From the NCBI GenBank assembly GCA_022684035.1, contig JAJHSB010000037.1, positions 1 to 32,219 of the forward strand: a DNA stretch of 32,219 nt, written 5' to 3'. The translations under genes were made by a program, and so were the position numbers. Shown in pieces: positions 22,865 through 31,618 of this stretch. The notes beneath the pieces were generated by a model. The model did no database searches. It had not been told where the DNA came from and saw only the letters and a program-made list of their open reading frames with translations. Position 1 is the first letter of the stretch. Every line of letters begins with the position of its first letter. Source of the DNA: Candidatus Acetothermia bacterium. Its GTDB lineage: Bacteria; Bipolaricaulota; Bipolaricaulia; UBA7950.

Positions 22865-24511
22865 ATGACAATTAAAATCGGTGTAGTACAATTGAATCCT
22901 ACTGTAGGAGCAATCAGCGCCAATCGTGATAAGATAATCCGCTATATCGACGAGGGACGACAACGACACTGCGATCTTGTCGTCTTTCCGGAGCTTGCAC
23001 TCGTTGGCTACTCTCCACTTGATCTACTATGGCACCGCGAGTTTATTCAGGCAGCTGAAGCAGCACTTGCGGAGATTGTACGTAGTTCAACTGATATCAG
23101 CGTGATTTTAGGGACGATCGAGCAGCGACCAGGTGCCGGCAGCACAGCCAATATCTACGATCTATCTTCCATACACCATGACACACGACTTTACAATACG
23201 GCATTTCTGATCAGTGATTGCATGGTTATCGGCAAGGTATGCAAAATATATCTCCCTTCTTTCGACGTCTTTGCTGAAGAACGTTACTTTACTTCCCGAG
23301 AGCAGATACAAGTATTCGATCTTCATGACAAGAAGATCGGAATCAATATCTGCGAAGATCTGTGGCATGATGGAGGTCCGACTGGGCGACAAGCAGATCT
23401 CGGAGCTGACCTTGTGATCAATCTGTCAGCATCGCCGTTTTATCGAGGAAAAACAGTGATTCGCCATAGATTGGGAAGACGCCGTGCAATTGAAAACGGC
23501 ATCTTCCTGCTCTATGTTAACTTATGCGGAGCGCAGGATGAAATAGTCTATGACGGAGGGAGCTTTGCTTACGATGATAATGGACGACTCATATTCCAAT
23601 CTCCTTATTTTACTGAGGGACTGACCGAGTTTCTCTATAATGGCCGAGGAACCCCAATAACAGAACCAACAGTAGAGCCGCTGGAGTACGTTTATCAAGC
23701 AATCATCCTCGGTATCCGTGACTACGTGCAGAAGAATAACTTTACTGACGTTATTATCGGATTGAGCGGTGGGATCGATTCGGCACTTACTGCGGCGTTA
23801 GCGGTGGCAGCATTAGGAGCGGAGAAGGTGACAGCGGTCTTTATGCCGAGTGATATTACATCAGCAGAGAGTCGTATCTACACGTATGAAACCGCGCAGC
23901 GATTGGGAATCGAAATTCTGGAAATATCAATCGCTGAGCTAATGGAACGATATCAGCTATCTCTTCCTCCTATTGTCACGGGTATTGTTGCTGAAAACCT
24001 TCAAGCACGTATTCGAGGTAATATATTGATGGCACTGGCCAATAGTCGCGGTGCGCTTGTCCTCGCACCGGCTAACAAATCAGAGATCGCTGTTGGATAC
24101 AATACATTGTATGGTGATACCGTCGGGGCATTGGCGCCGATTGCCGATCTGTACAAGACAGAAGTCTATCAATTAGCATTGCTGGTCAATCATCTGGCGA
24201 GTAAACCGGTAATTCCACACCGAGTTATTACTCGAGCGCCATCAGCCGAACTCAGACCAAATCAGTTAGACGAAGACGATCTGCCCCCGTATACTATCCT
24301 TGACCCGCTCCTTAAGGCGATTATTGAACAGGCCTTAACGCGCCAGGAGATCATTGCACGCGGATTCTCCCCGCTGGTAGTTGATCACGTTCTTTCTGCT
24401 TATCACAGGTCGGAATATAAACGACGACAACTTCCTCCCGGAATAAAGGTCTCTGCGCGCGCATTCGGCATAGGCAGAAAAATGCCGATTACTTATTCCT
24501 ATCGCGATTAA
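22865..24511 (+). CDS. nadE: Glutamine-dependent NAD+ synthetase
   Basis: Amidates nicotinic acid adenine dinucleotide to NAD+, taking ammonia from glutamine. It has 548 residues in two domains. The N-terminal nitrilase-like glutaminase has FPELALVGYSPLDLL (Glu), KIYLPSFDVFAEERYF (Lys) and GINICEDLW (Cys). The C-terminal synthetase has the P-loop GLSGGIDSALTAAL near residue 300 and PANKSEIAVGY. The ribosome site is poor (TTGAGG two bases from the ATG). It stands between the pur operon and the sigma factor; promoter not resolved. Confidence 0.96.
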   Translation: MTIKIGVVQLNPTVGAISANRDKIIRYIDEGRQRHCDLVVFPELALVGYSPLDLLWHREFIQAAEAALAEIVRSSTDISVILGTIEQRPGAGSTANIYDLSSIHHDTRLYNTAFLISDCMVIGKVCKIYLPSFDVFAEERYFTSREQIQVFDLHDKKIGINICEDLWHDGGPTGRQADLGADLVINLSASPFYRGKTVIRHRLGRRRAIENGIFLLYVNLCGAQDEIVYDGGSFAYDDNGRLIFQSPYFTEGLTEFLYNGRGTPITEPTVEPLEYVYQAIILGIRDYVQKNNFTDVIIGLSGGIDSALTAALAVAALGAEKVTAVFMPSDITSAESRIYTYETAQRLGIEILEISIAELMERYQLSLPPIVTGIVAENLQARIRGNILMALANSRGALVLAPANKSEIAVGYNTLYGDTVGALAPIADLYKTEVYQLALLVNHLASKPVIPHRVITRAPSAELRPNQLDEDDLPPYTILDPLLKAIIEQALTRQEIIARGFSPLVVDHVLSAYHRSEYKRRQLPPGIKVSARAFGIGRKMPITYSYRD

Positions 24512-24530
24512 TTCCATTTTTAATTTGCCC

Positions 24531-24559
24531 TTTACAACAACACCTATTTGTGGTATAAT
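24531..24559 (+). promoter_or_regulatory. Promoter of the sigma-70 gene
   Basis: TTTACA (24531-24536), exactly 17 bases, then TATAAT (24554-24559): close to consensus for the housekeeping sigma factor. Transcription would start near 24566, giving a leader of about 165 nt before the sigma gene. The promoter begins 20 bases after the nadE stop, so the sigma gene is independently transcribed. Confidence 0.75.
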
Positions 24560-24609
24560 TATAAAGCTTGCTTAAGCTTAAATATTTATGTATTAAGGAA
24601 GGTTATTAC

Positions 24610-24692
24610 TGAAAAATAACAAGCAAAATAGCAATTATTTATATGTAATGATATTTTCAGTGAAGACCTCTGTAAAGAGGTCATCCTTCTTT
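24610..24692 (+). promoter_or_regulatory. Structured 5' leader with terminator-like hairpin
   Basis: Within the sigma-70 leader, ACTGAAAA (24610-24617) can pair with TTTTCAGT about 40 bases later. Directly after it lies a perfect 7-bp stem GACCTCT-GTAA-AGAGGTC (24665-24682), then ATCCTTCTTT. The second hairpin resembles a weak intrinsic terminator placed 40 bases before the start codon. Attenuation of the sigma gene is possible but the T-tract is imperfect. Confidence 0.45.
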
Positions 24693-24732
24693 ATAAAGTG
24701 TTAACCGGAAATAGCATACAGGAGGAATCCGA

Positions 24733-25686
24733 ATGAGTATAACGGAAGTGCAGGCGACGATCGATCTGCAATCTAACGTTCGAAGTAAAAAATCGAGCAA
24801 AGTACTTAAAAAAGTCGGCAAGGCGAAAGATATGGATAAAGGAAAATCGGATAATCCGATTCGGACTTATTTTGATGAAATAAGTCGTGTGCCGTTACTG
24901 TCTCGGACAGATGAAGCGAGATTAGCTCAGCGAATTCAGGCAGGAGATCAAAAAGCAAAGGAAGAACTCGCTGAAGCTAATTTGCGTCTTGTTGTAAGTA
25001 TCGCGAAACGGTATCGAGGTTGTGGCCTTCCTTTTCTTGACCTGATCCAGGAGGGAAACCTGGGGTTAATGAAAGCAATTGAAAAGTTTGACTATGCACG
25101 GGGATTTAAGTTCTCTACTTATGCTACGTGGTGGATCCGGCAAGCGATCTTGCGATCTATTACCAACCGCTCACGTACTATTCGCGTCCCTACCCATATC
25201 AATGAATTAATTCGTAAAATCTATCAGATAGAACGTAATTACTTGAAGGAATATGGTAAATTGCCGTCCATCGAGGAGTTGGCTGACATGTTGGAGACGA
25301 GTATTGAAAATATCACCAAAGCCAAAAAATCAGCCCACTATACTGCTTCGCTTGATATGCCGATCGGCTACGACGACGAAGGTTCGGTACTCGGAGATTT
25401 TATTGAAGATAACACTGTCCATTCTCCCACACAGGAGACCTTTAAGAATCTACTCCGAATGGAACTAGAAAACGCCTTAGCAGATCTAACTGACAGAGAA
25501 AGAAAGATCCTTATCCTTCGGTATGGTCTTGCAGATTATCAGACGCGTACGTTGGATGAAGTAGGCCTAGAATTCGGCATCAGTCGTGAGCGAGTTCGTC
25601 AAATTCAAAAAGAAGCGCTCGACAAGCTACAAGGCTCTGATTTGAAAAAGCGGTTGGAAAGATACAAAGCGCTATCATCGGATTAA
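24733..25686 (+). CDS. RNA polymerase sigma-70 factor (RpoD/SigA type)
   Basis: A 317-residue sigma-70 protein. A basic N-terminal head (residues 1-40) replaces region 1.1. Region 1.2 reads [21 protein letters not shown], region 2 has [17 protein letters not shown] and the -10 recognition helix [14 protein letters not shown], region 3 has [10 protein letters not shown], and region 4.2 has the [22 protein letters not shown]. No stretch between regions 1.2 and 2 is inserted. It may be the principal sigma factor or a closely related group 2 factor; the promoter consensus in the window suits either. AGGAGG lies seven bases before the ATG. Confidence 0.93.
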   Translation: MSITEVQATIDLQSNVRSKKSSKVLKKVGKAKDMDKGKSDNPIRTYFDEISRVPLLSRTDEARLAQRIQAGDQKAKEELAEANLRLVVSIAKRYRGCGLPFLDLIQEGNLGLMKAIEKFDYARGFKFSTYATWWIRQAILRSITNRSRTIRVPTHINELIRKIYQIERNYLKEYGKLPSIEELADMLETSIENITKAKKSAHYTASLDMPIGYDDEGSVLGDFIEDNTVHSPTQETFKNLLRMELENALADLTDRERKILILRYGLADYQTRTLDEVGLEFGISRERVRQIQKEALDKLQGSDLKKRLERYKALSSD

Positions 25687-25691
25687 CTTAT

Positions 25692-25854
25692 AAGGATCAT
25701 TTCCAAAAAGTTAGTAAGATCATGAGGATTCGAGGGATCAAGCCCCGTATCAAGTACGGGGCAAGGATTCAAGGGAATTACTTATAAAATCCTTACTAAA
25801 AAATAAGCACTTGCTCCCTTGAACCCTTTCTAACAACTAAATTGGAGAAGAACC
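25692..25854 (-). repeat. MITE-like repeat R1, copy D (with nested insertion)
   Basis: Same orientation as copy C: starts AGGATCATTTCCAAAAAGTTA and ends CAACTAAATTGGAGAAGAACC. It contains the nested CCCCGTATCAAGTACGGGGC insert flanked by AGGATTC copies. It begins 6 bases after the sigma-gene stop. Like copy C it lies about 190 bases upstream of the next gene. The remainder, 25855-26048, is AT-rich with a possible weak TTTACG/TATCTT pair. Confidence 0.8.
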
Positions 25855-26048
25855 ACTTATAATAGGTGCTGTTGTCGATATTTTAGTGGCTGGTTGATGC
25901 TGCGTATTTAGCGATAAATTCTTTTCATCGGCAAAATTTGCGGTTAAGAGAGAAAAATTTTTTAATGATCTATCTTTACGGGATAAGTTATTGATTTTAT
26001 CTTTATAACTGAACGATTACGTTAGATGTCACTGATGGAAGCAACGTG

Positions 26049-26789
26049 ATGAGAAGAAAGATGGCAAATTGTTCTGGTGCGCCACCGAGTATCTCCGCGG
26101 TTATCCTTGCTGCCGGCCGTAGTTTGCGTTTCCAGTCCTCTACTAATAAGGTTTACACAGACCTTGCCGGCCACCCGTTAGTCGCATATTCACTCGACTG
26201 GTTTGCCAAAAGCAATATAGTTAATGAGATTATTCTCGTTGTCAGTAAAGGGGAGGAGAAAGCGGTCCGTGCGCTTATCAGAGAGTGGTCGCTTCCGATT
26301 CGGATTATCTGTGGTGGAGAACGGCGCCAGGATTCTTCGCTGGCCGGAGTCGAGGCAGCACGAGGAACTATTGTTTTAATCCACGATGCGGCGCGGCCGT
26401 TTATTATGCCGGCATTGATCCACCGCGTTGTCGAAGGAACACGAAAATACGGAGCAACTGTGCCGATATTGCCGGAAGTGAATACCCTTCGATATCGCGA
26501 TCGAGAAGGGTTTTTATGTACAACGATTGTCGATCGCACAGATCTTGTGCAGATTCAGACTCCGCAAGGATTTGATCGTAATTTAATCTTCCACGCATTG
26601 CAAGCGGCGGATCAATGCGGTGTCGATCTATCCGACGACGCAGCGGCACTCCTCAGATTGGAGAAACCGGTCTTTACCGTTCCCGGCAGTCGTATCAATA
26701 TAAAAATTACTACACGAGAGGATCTGGATTTGGCCGTGTTTTTAGTGAGACAACTCAAGGAAACCAGTTCTACCAATGATCCGTTTTAA
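26049..26789 (+). CDS. ispD: 2-C-methyl-D-erythritol 4-phosphate cytidylyltransferase
   Basis: Third enzyme of the MEP isoprenoid pathway; couples MEP with CTP. About 246 residues. The nucleotide-binding N-terminus is AVILAAGRSLRF...NKVY, followed by VLIHDAARPF, TIVDRTDLVQIQTPQGF (MEP contact region), DLSDDAAAL and VPGSRINIKITTREDL. ATG at 26049 has GGAAG seven bases upstream; GTG at 26046 and ATG at 26061 are alternatives. IspF and other MEP genes are not in the window. Confidence 0.95.
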   Translation: MRRKMANCSGAPPSISAVILAAGRSLRFQSSTNKVYTDLAGHPLVAYSLDWFAKSNIVNEIILVVSKGEEKAVRALIREWSLPIRIICGGERRQDSSLAGVEAARGTIVLIHDAARPFIMPALIHRVVEGTRKYGATVPILPEVNTLRYRDREGFLCTTIVDRTDLVQIQTPQGFDRNLIFHALQAADQCGVDLSDDAAALLRLEKPVFTVPGSRINIKITTREDLDLAVFLVRQLKETSSTNDPF

Positions 26790-26962
26790 ACCGGCCTGAG
26801 GTCATTGGGAGGAAGATCGGAGCAAAATATAATACAATGAATACCAATTAGCATTGAAGATAAGACTTTCAAAGTGCAGAATGAAACAGGTGGTAGGTAG
26901 ACTTAAAGCATGTCCCGTCGGAGGAGAGGAACGGGAGTCTGTTAGGGCTAAGTCATGCGGGC

Positions 26963-27175
26963 TTGCCGCTGGCCTTCAGTCTATTTCGTACGAGGAGGAT
27001 TACGACGAGAAGTTTCGCACTGAAATGCTTGAGGTGTAACGCTGTTTACGAAGGATACGAAGGAGCGCTAAAGTTCAGGGTGCAGCTTTTTACGCATACC
27101 TATGAGCGTTGTAACTCTTGTGAAAGATGGTCATTACATAAGATTACGTTTCCGAAGATAAAAAGAAAGGAATGA
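26963..27175 (+). CDS. Small zinc-ribbon protein, copy 1 (start unclear)
   Basis: Encodes LKCLRCNAVYEG, FRVQLFTHTYERCNSCERW and SLHK: two CxxC pairs about 26 residues apart, a zinc-ribbon pattern, followed by a basic tail. It is a paralogue of the next gene and overlaps it by 4 bp (ATGA). The start is uncertain. TTG at 26963 has no ribosome site. AGGAGG (26994-26999) is followed six bases later by ACG in frame, just before the homology starts. Family not recognised. The 170 bases before it (26790-26962) show nothing identifiable. Confidence 0.55.
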   Translation: MPLAFSLFRTRRITTRSFALKCLRCNAVYEGYEGALKFRVQLFTHTYERCNSCERWSLHKITFPKIKRKE

Positions 27176-27369
27176 AAAGTATTGAGACGTGGCTGGAAAA
27201 GCGTTTGATGCTGCAATGCTTGAGGTGTAATACTATTTACCGAGTACCGCTTGTAAAGTTCAGGCTGCAGTTTAATTGGCGCACGTATGAGCGTTGTAAC
27301 GTTTGTGGAAGGTGGGCGTGGCATAAAGATGCTCCTTCCCAGATAAAAAAATCGGAGACAAAAGAATGA
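27172..27369 (+). CDS. Small zinc-ribbon protein, copy 2
   Basis: A 65-residue protein with LQCLRCNTIYRV, FRLQFNWRTYERCNVCGRW and AWHKDAP. The four cysteines (CxxC and CxxC) and the aromatic/basic spacing match the preceding gene, and stretches such as TGCTTGAGGTGTAA are shared at DNA level, so this is a tandem duplication. ATG overlaps the stop of copy 1, and its own stop overlaps the ATG of the membrane protein (ATGA each time). Function unknown. Coupling suggests it works with the membrane protein. Confidence 0.7.
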   Translation: MKSIETWLEKRLMLQCLRCNTIYRVPLVKFRLQFNWRTYERCNVCGRWAWHKDAPSQIKKSETKE

Positions 27370-28164
27370 TACCGGGCATCGCTGCTGTAGTTATCGTGGT
27401 AGCAGGAGCAGTGGCCTTCTTTTATTTCTACACCCGGTTCCTGCTGGAAAAAAAGACTGATATAAAATGGTGTCTCTTACCTGCAATCCTCTATCCTGCA
27501 CAGGCATATTTCAGATTGCCGATTATACAATCTATCTCTGGTCAAGTGTTAGCTCCCATTAACGAAATCTTAGCTCCCCTTAGGGGAGAACCCCTTGCGA
27601 TTATCGACTTACCTTTCTTGACTTTATTGTGGGTAATTTTTGGGATTTTCCTTGTCCCATCCATATTTGGAGATTTTGTCAGGGAAATATGGTTTCTGCC
27701 TTTCAACAAACTAAGAAGAAACCATTTTGCCTCTTTGGTTTCGGTTCTTGAATTAGGCGCGATCATCGGGATGGGCTCTCTCATAGGGAGTACCATCCTT
27801 TTCCCTGTGGGGTTTTTAGTTTTAGGCAAAGTCCCTCCTTGGGAGTGGGCATTAGGCTTTCTAGCCGAGCGGTTGACAGTGATAATTGGCTATATGGCTC
27901 CTCCATCTGTATACTATTTACGTCTATAAGAGGAGCGGAAGGAGCCTTTTTAAGGGATGGATACTTGGATATTTGAAAGCAATGGCGCTACATACCTTTA
28001 TTAATAGCTCTATTGCCTGGCTTTGGTTCAAGGACGTCCACTGGTCAATAATGCTCATATATCAGGTGCACTTTGCGGTTGCGATAATAGTTACATTTGT
28101 CTGCTGGTGGCGCGTCCATCGCCTCGCGGAAGAGGAGGAGAGAAAGAAAGGAACTCTAAAATGA
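27366..28164 (+). pseudogene. Integral membrane protein, probably split by a frameshift
   Basis: Two frames. The first (27366-27929, 187 codons) has about five transmembrane segments (GIAAVVIVVAGAVAFFYFY, FLTLLWVIFGIFLVP, VLELGAIIGMGSLIG) and ends GFLAERLTVIIGYM..., then stops. The second overlaps and runs to 28164 with GWILGYLKAMALHTFINSS and two more hydrophobic segments. Joined near 27905-27928 they give about 260 residues with AER...LHTFIN spacing, resembling YhfC-type glutamic intramembrane protease-like proteins. The expected His after AER is Tyr. Family call is tentative. It could be two separate genes or a sequencing error. Confidence 0.5.
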
Positions 28165-28228
28165 CTCTATGAGACCAGCGCGAGGAAACCTTATTCAAAG
28201 TCCAACAACAAAGTAATAGGAGGAACAA

Positions 28229-29341
28229 ATGAAAAGAAAAAGATGGTTAATTTCACTGGTATTGTTCTTATCCACGAGCCTGATTGTTGCAAGTGGTCCA
28301 ATACCCTTACCAGTAGAGCCGGTAGAACAAGAGGTCAGGTTTACCAACAATGCGATTACTCTGGTGGGTACGCTGACGCTGCCACCGGGAAAGGGGCCGC
28401 ACCCAGCGGTGATCTTAATCAGCGGCAGCGGGCCGCAGAATCGGGATAGTGAGATTCCCGGCGTTCCAGGGTATCGTCCGTTTGCGGTCCTTGCTGATCA
28501 TCTCAGCCGTCATGGCATTGCTGTATTGCGTTATGATGATCGTGGTGTAGGCCAGTCGACAGGCGATCATGCTACTGCTACATCAGCGGATTTTGCCGCT
28601 GATGCTGAAGCAGCGATGCAATATCTGTTCACACGGCGAGAGGCTGATCCCAAACAAATCGGCTTTCTTGGCTTCAGCGAGGGAGGCATGAAGGCGGCTA
28701 TGGTCGCGGCACGTCGTCCCGAGGTAGCATTTGTTATTTCGATGGCCGGCACCGCAGTGACCGGTTATGAGGTGATCATCAAGCAGGTTGGGCGTATTAC
28801 CCGTGCCGCCGGAGGGACCCAGGAAGAGATAGCTCAGGCTATGGACAAGCAGCGAACCTTTCTGGATCTGGTGTTGGCCGAGAAATGGCAGGATCTCGAG
28901 GCATTCCTGTTTGAGATTTTTATGGAACAATTACAGGCCCTGCCAGCGAGAGACCGAGCGGCAATAGGTGATCTGGACTCGTTTGCTCGCCGACTCGTAG
29001 GCGCACAAATGAAGGTTGCCCAAAGTCCATGGCTCCTGTTCTTGCTGCGCCATGACCCAGCAGTGGATTGGGAGCAGGTCGTAGTTCCGGTACTGGCTCT
29101 CTTTGGTGAACTGGATGTTCAGGTCGATGCAGCCCAGAACCGGTTGGCACTGGAAGCAGCACTGGCCCGTGCCGGTAACGACGATGTTACGATGGTAGTC
29201 TTTCCCACTGCCAATCATCTCTTCCAAGATGCCGTAACCGGCTGCTTAACTGAGTATTCTCTGTTGCCTCCCGAGTTTCTGCCCGACTTTCTGAATACAA
29301 TCACTGACTGGCTGCTGGAACGGGTAAAAGTGGCAGATTGA
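28229..29341 (+). CDS. Secreted alpha/beta hydrolase
   Basis: A 370-residue serine hydrolase. The N-terminus MKRKRWLISLVLFLSTSLIV is a signal peptide or anchor. The hydrolase fold shows an oxyanion region ISGSGPQNRD, RYDDRGVGQSTG, the nucleophile elbow GFSEGG (Ser150), LFGELDVQV (Asp near 296) and TANHLF (His near 330). Similar proteins are annotated as esterases or S9/S15-like peptidases; the substrate is unknown. AGGAGG lies six bases before the ATG. It is 64 bases after the membrane protein and may be in the same operon. Confidence 0.88.
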   Translation: MKRKRWLISLVLFLSTSLIVASGPIPLPVEPVEQEVRFTNNAITLVGTLTLPPGKGPHPAVILISGSGPQNRDSEIPGVPGYRPFAVLADHLSRHGIAVLRYDDRGVGQSTGDHATATSADFAADAEAAMQYLFTRREADPKQIGFLGFSEGGMKAAMVAARRPEVAFVISMAGTAVTGYEVIIKQVGRITRAAGGTQEEIAQAMDKQRTFLDLVLAEKWQDLEAFLFEIFMEQLQALPARDRAAIGDLDSFARRLVGAQMKVAQSPWLLFLLRHDPAVDWEQVVVPVLALFGELDVQVDAAQNRLALEAALARAGNDDVTMVVFPTANHLFQDAVTGCLTEYSLLPPEFLPDFLNTITDWLLERVKVAD

Positions 29342-29403
29342 GAGACCGGAAGATGTAGCGACTGAAAACAGATTTAACCATGCTGTTCTTTATCTTTACA
29401 TCG

Positions 29404-30360
29404 TCACAACGAGCATGTCAGCATTGCAAAAAAGCGGTCAAGATCAACATTTCCACCGCTGAGAATAACACCGATTCGTTTACCGCTTATCTTTAAGCGG
29501 CGATTAAGTAAAGGGGCGACAGCAACGGCACTCGATGGCTCAATGATGATCTTCATCCGCTCCCAGATGTAGTGCATCGCGTGTAAAATTTCTCTTTCGG
29601 TGACAAGGACGATGTCGTCGACAAATTTCCTGATAATCGCGAATGGATGAACCCCAAGTGGAGGCATCAGCCCTTCAGCAATCGTATTGCCGCGGACTTC
29701 TGTGATGCGAGTTCCACTGTTGAACGAATGATAAGCGTCGTCAACCTGCTCTGGTTCACAGCCGATCACCTTAACATGCGGAAGTAAATCGGATGCAGCG
29801 AGCGCAGTTCCAGCGAGCAAACCACCGCCGCCGACTGGGGTGAGAATCAAATCGAGAGAACCAACCTCATCTATCAGCTCGATCGCGGCCGTTCCTTGAC
29901 CAGCAATGATATCTTCATTGTCGGCAGAGGAAATAAAGACTGCTCCGCTTTCTTGTTGTAACCGAGCAACTGTCTCCTGGCGGGAAATGTACGTCGGCTG
30001 GCAGAGTACGACCGTTGCTCCGTAACTTTCTGCTGCTTTCTGTTTGACACGTGCTGCTGTCTGCGGCATCACGACAAATACCGGTATATCATGGAGTTTA
30101 GCTGCCAAAGCCAATGCTTGCGCATGATTACCGCTCGAATGAGTAATCACCCCGCGATTTTGGAGTTGTTCTGCGCAAGCTGCAACTGCATTACATGCGC
30201 CGCGGAATTTAAATGAGCCGGTTCTCTGAAAATTTTCACACTTAAAAAAGATCGTATTCCCTGTTAGGTGATTAACAGATGTACTTGTTAAGACAGGTGT
30301 GCGATGAATGAACGGTTTGATCAGTCTATGGGCAGTGGAGAGTCTTTGTGTGTCGATCAT
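29404..30360 (-). CDS. Threonine ammonia-lyase / serine dehydratase (PLP)
   Basis: A 318-residue fold-type II PLP enzyme that deaminates threonine or serine to 2-oxoacids. The PLP lysine lies in TGSFKFRGA, the cofactor-ring motif is SSGNHAQALA, and the phosphate cradle is VGGGGLLAGTA. There is no C-terminal ACT domain, so this is the catabolic/serine-racemase-like short form and not the isoleucine-feedback enzyme. ATG overlaps the oligoribonuclease stop by 4 bp. Serine racemase is the main alternative. Confidence 0.9.
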   Translation of the reverse strand: MIDTQRLSTAHRLIKPFIHRTPVLTSTSVNHLTGNTIFFKCENFQRTGSFKFRGACNAVAACAEQLQNRGVITHSSGNHAQALALAAKLHDIPVFVVMPQTAARVKQKAAESYGATVVLCQPTYISRQETVARLQQESGAVFISSADNEDIIAGQGTAAIELIDEVGSLDLILTPVGGGGLLAGTALAASDLLPHVKVIGCEPEQVDDAYHSFNSGTRITEVRGNTIAEGLMPPLGVHPFAIIRKFVDDIVLVTEREILHAMHYIWERMKIIIEPSSAVAVAPLLNRRLKISGKRIGVILSGGNVDLDRFFAMLTCSL

Positions 30361-30914
30361 TTTTCTGCCTGGCGAAATACAGTTTTGCGGTAACTGCGTA
30401 ATTCCTCAATTGATTCGCGAATATCAGCGATAGCGCGATGTTTAGCCGTCTTACTACTGCCGATCGTTTTATCGATATACCAGCGACTTACAAGTTCTTT
30501 TATCGAGCTCACATCGATGTTACGGTAGCTCAGAAATGCATCGAGTTTTGACATATGTTTAATTAAAAACCGTCGGTCAAAACAGATCGAATTGCCGCAT
30601 AATGGACAGGCGCGTGGCGGACAATAGCGGGAAACGAATGCAATTGTCTCCTGTTCCGCTTCAGCGAGGGATATAGTCGCGTTACGGCTCGCTTCGATCA
30701 ACCCAGAAATGCGATGCTGCTTCTCACACCACTCATCCATAAAGACGAGGACACCTTCTGGCTGATGAATAGCCAAGTCTGGTCCTTCCGCGATGATATT
30801 TAAGTCTTTGTCGGTGATGATCGTTGCAATTTCCAATATCACACAGGTGTCAGGATCGAGTCCCGTTGTCTCAAGATCGAGCCATACTAGATTATTCGGA
30901 TCTTGTTTTGACAT
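30357..30914 (-). CDS. orn: Oligoribonuclease
   Basis: DEDDh 3'-5' exonuclease of about 185 residues that clears 2-5-nt RNAs. Exo I is VWLDLETTGLDPD, Exo II includes GNSICFDRRFL, and Exo III is KHRAIADIRESI, with catalytic His and Asp. Two ATGs are possible: 30920, only two bases from AAGGAG, and 30914, eight bases away, preferred here. It overlaps the dehydratase start and abuts the HIT gene stop, so the three form one operon. Confidence 0.94.
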   Translation of the reverse strand: MSKQDPNNLVWLDLETTGLDPDTCVILEIATIITDKDLNIIAEGPDLAIHQPEGVLVFMDEWCEKQHRISGLIEASRNATISLAEAEQETIAFVSRYCPPRACPLCGNSICFDRRFLIKHMSKLDAFLSYRNIDVSSIKELVSRWYIDKTIGSSKTAKHRAIADIRESIEELRSYRKTVFRQAEK

Positions 30915-30919
30915 TATCA

Positions 30920-31378
30920 TTACTCCTTACGTATTTCAGGGATAGTATTATGGAGAAGCGACGTGCGGATCGACGCTGCAATCTGATCCCGGTCTTGTTT
31001 CTGGTCTGAATGCCCCCTACTTCGGAGAGCAAAAAACGCCCCTTTGTTGTCACCTGAGAAGCGAGGAATGACATGCAGATGGATATGGAAAACCTCTTGT
31101 CCGGCTGCCTTACCGTCAGCAAGATAAAGATTTACTCCCTCGCATTGGACTGTTGATCCTCTCAGGCCGGCTGCGAGGCGCATTGCGACTTGGAAGATAT
31201 GGGGTCCTAATTTAGAATCAAGATCAGCGAGAGAACTCGCATGTGTGTTGGGAACAATAAGCAGGTGCCCGGGATTTACCGGTTGAATGTCCATGAATGC
31301 GCTTACCAATTCATCTTGATAGACATAACTTGCCGGAATCTCGCCACGGATAATGCGACAAAAGATACAATCGGTCAT
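30920..31378 (-). CDS. HIT-family nucleotide-binding hydrolase
   Basis: A 152-residue histidine-triad protein. The N-terminal CIFCRIIRGEIPASYVYQDE and the active-site HIHLHVIPR (HxHxHxx) are complete, with PGHLLIVP between. These enzymes cleave AMP-linked compounds such as AMP-lysine or dinucleoside polyphosphates; the exact substrate is not evident. GGAAGG precedes the ATG. It is the first gene of a HIT-orn-dehydratase operon with a promoter at 31411-31439. Confidence 0.94.
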   Translation of the reverse strand: MTDCIFCRIIRGEIPASYVYQDELVSAFMDIQPVNPGHLLIVPNTHASSLADLDSKLGPHIFQVAMRLAAGLRGSTVQCEGVNLYLADGKAAGQEVFHIHLHVIPRFSGDNKGAFFALRSRGHSDQKQDRDQIAASIRTSLLHNTIPEIRKE

Positions 31379-31410
31379 TTTCCTTCCTGTAAGTCTTTTT
31401 ATTGATTATC

Positions 31411-31439
31411 ATTATATTATATTGCAAATCGCACTCCAA
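31411..31439 (-). promoter_or_regulatory. Promoter of the HIT-orn-dehydratase operon
   Basis: On the minus strand TTGGAG (31434-31439), 17 bases, TATAAT (31411-31416). A second overlapping TATAAT lies five bases upstream. The start site would be near 31404, with a leader of about 26 nt containing GGAAGG before the ATG at 31378. Confidence 0.6.
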
Positions 31440-31544
31440 TACAGCGCCGCATTGCCTCATCAAAAAAGTACTCCAAATCGTATCGTTGCCTCAAATGAAA
31501 AATGTACTTAAAAACTTGGAGGTGAAGGAAGAGATGGTTGTCTC

Positions 31545-31618
31545 CTAACCCGGACAAGCCGGAAATCCCAATGACCAAATCTCAATTTCCAAACAATAAC
31601 CAAATCCCAATAACCAAT
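31545..31618 (-). repeat. Dispersed repeat R2, copy 3 (inverted)
   Basis: Begins CCTAACCCGGACAAGCCGG and continues AAATCCCAATGACCAAATC and CAATAACCAAATCCC, the reverse complement of copy 1 (95-163). It follows at once a Shine-Dalgarno-like TTGGAGGTGAAGGAAGAG and an ATG with only four codons, as though a gene start had been cut by the repeat. Beyond it, 31640-31700 holds short direct units (CAGTCACCAGTCACGAGTCA). Confidence 0.7.

Noticed and set aside
26860-26962. Possible structured RNA before the zinc-ribbon genes
   Set aside because: Compared by eye with RNase P, 6S and cobalamin-riboswitch landmarks; no conserved elements matched.
26854-27039. 61-codon ORF overlapping zinc ribbon 1
   Set aside because: No ribosome site, and it ends just where the conserved CLRCN frame is read in another phase.
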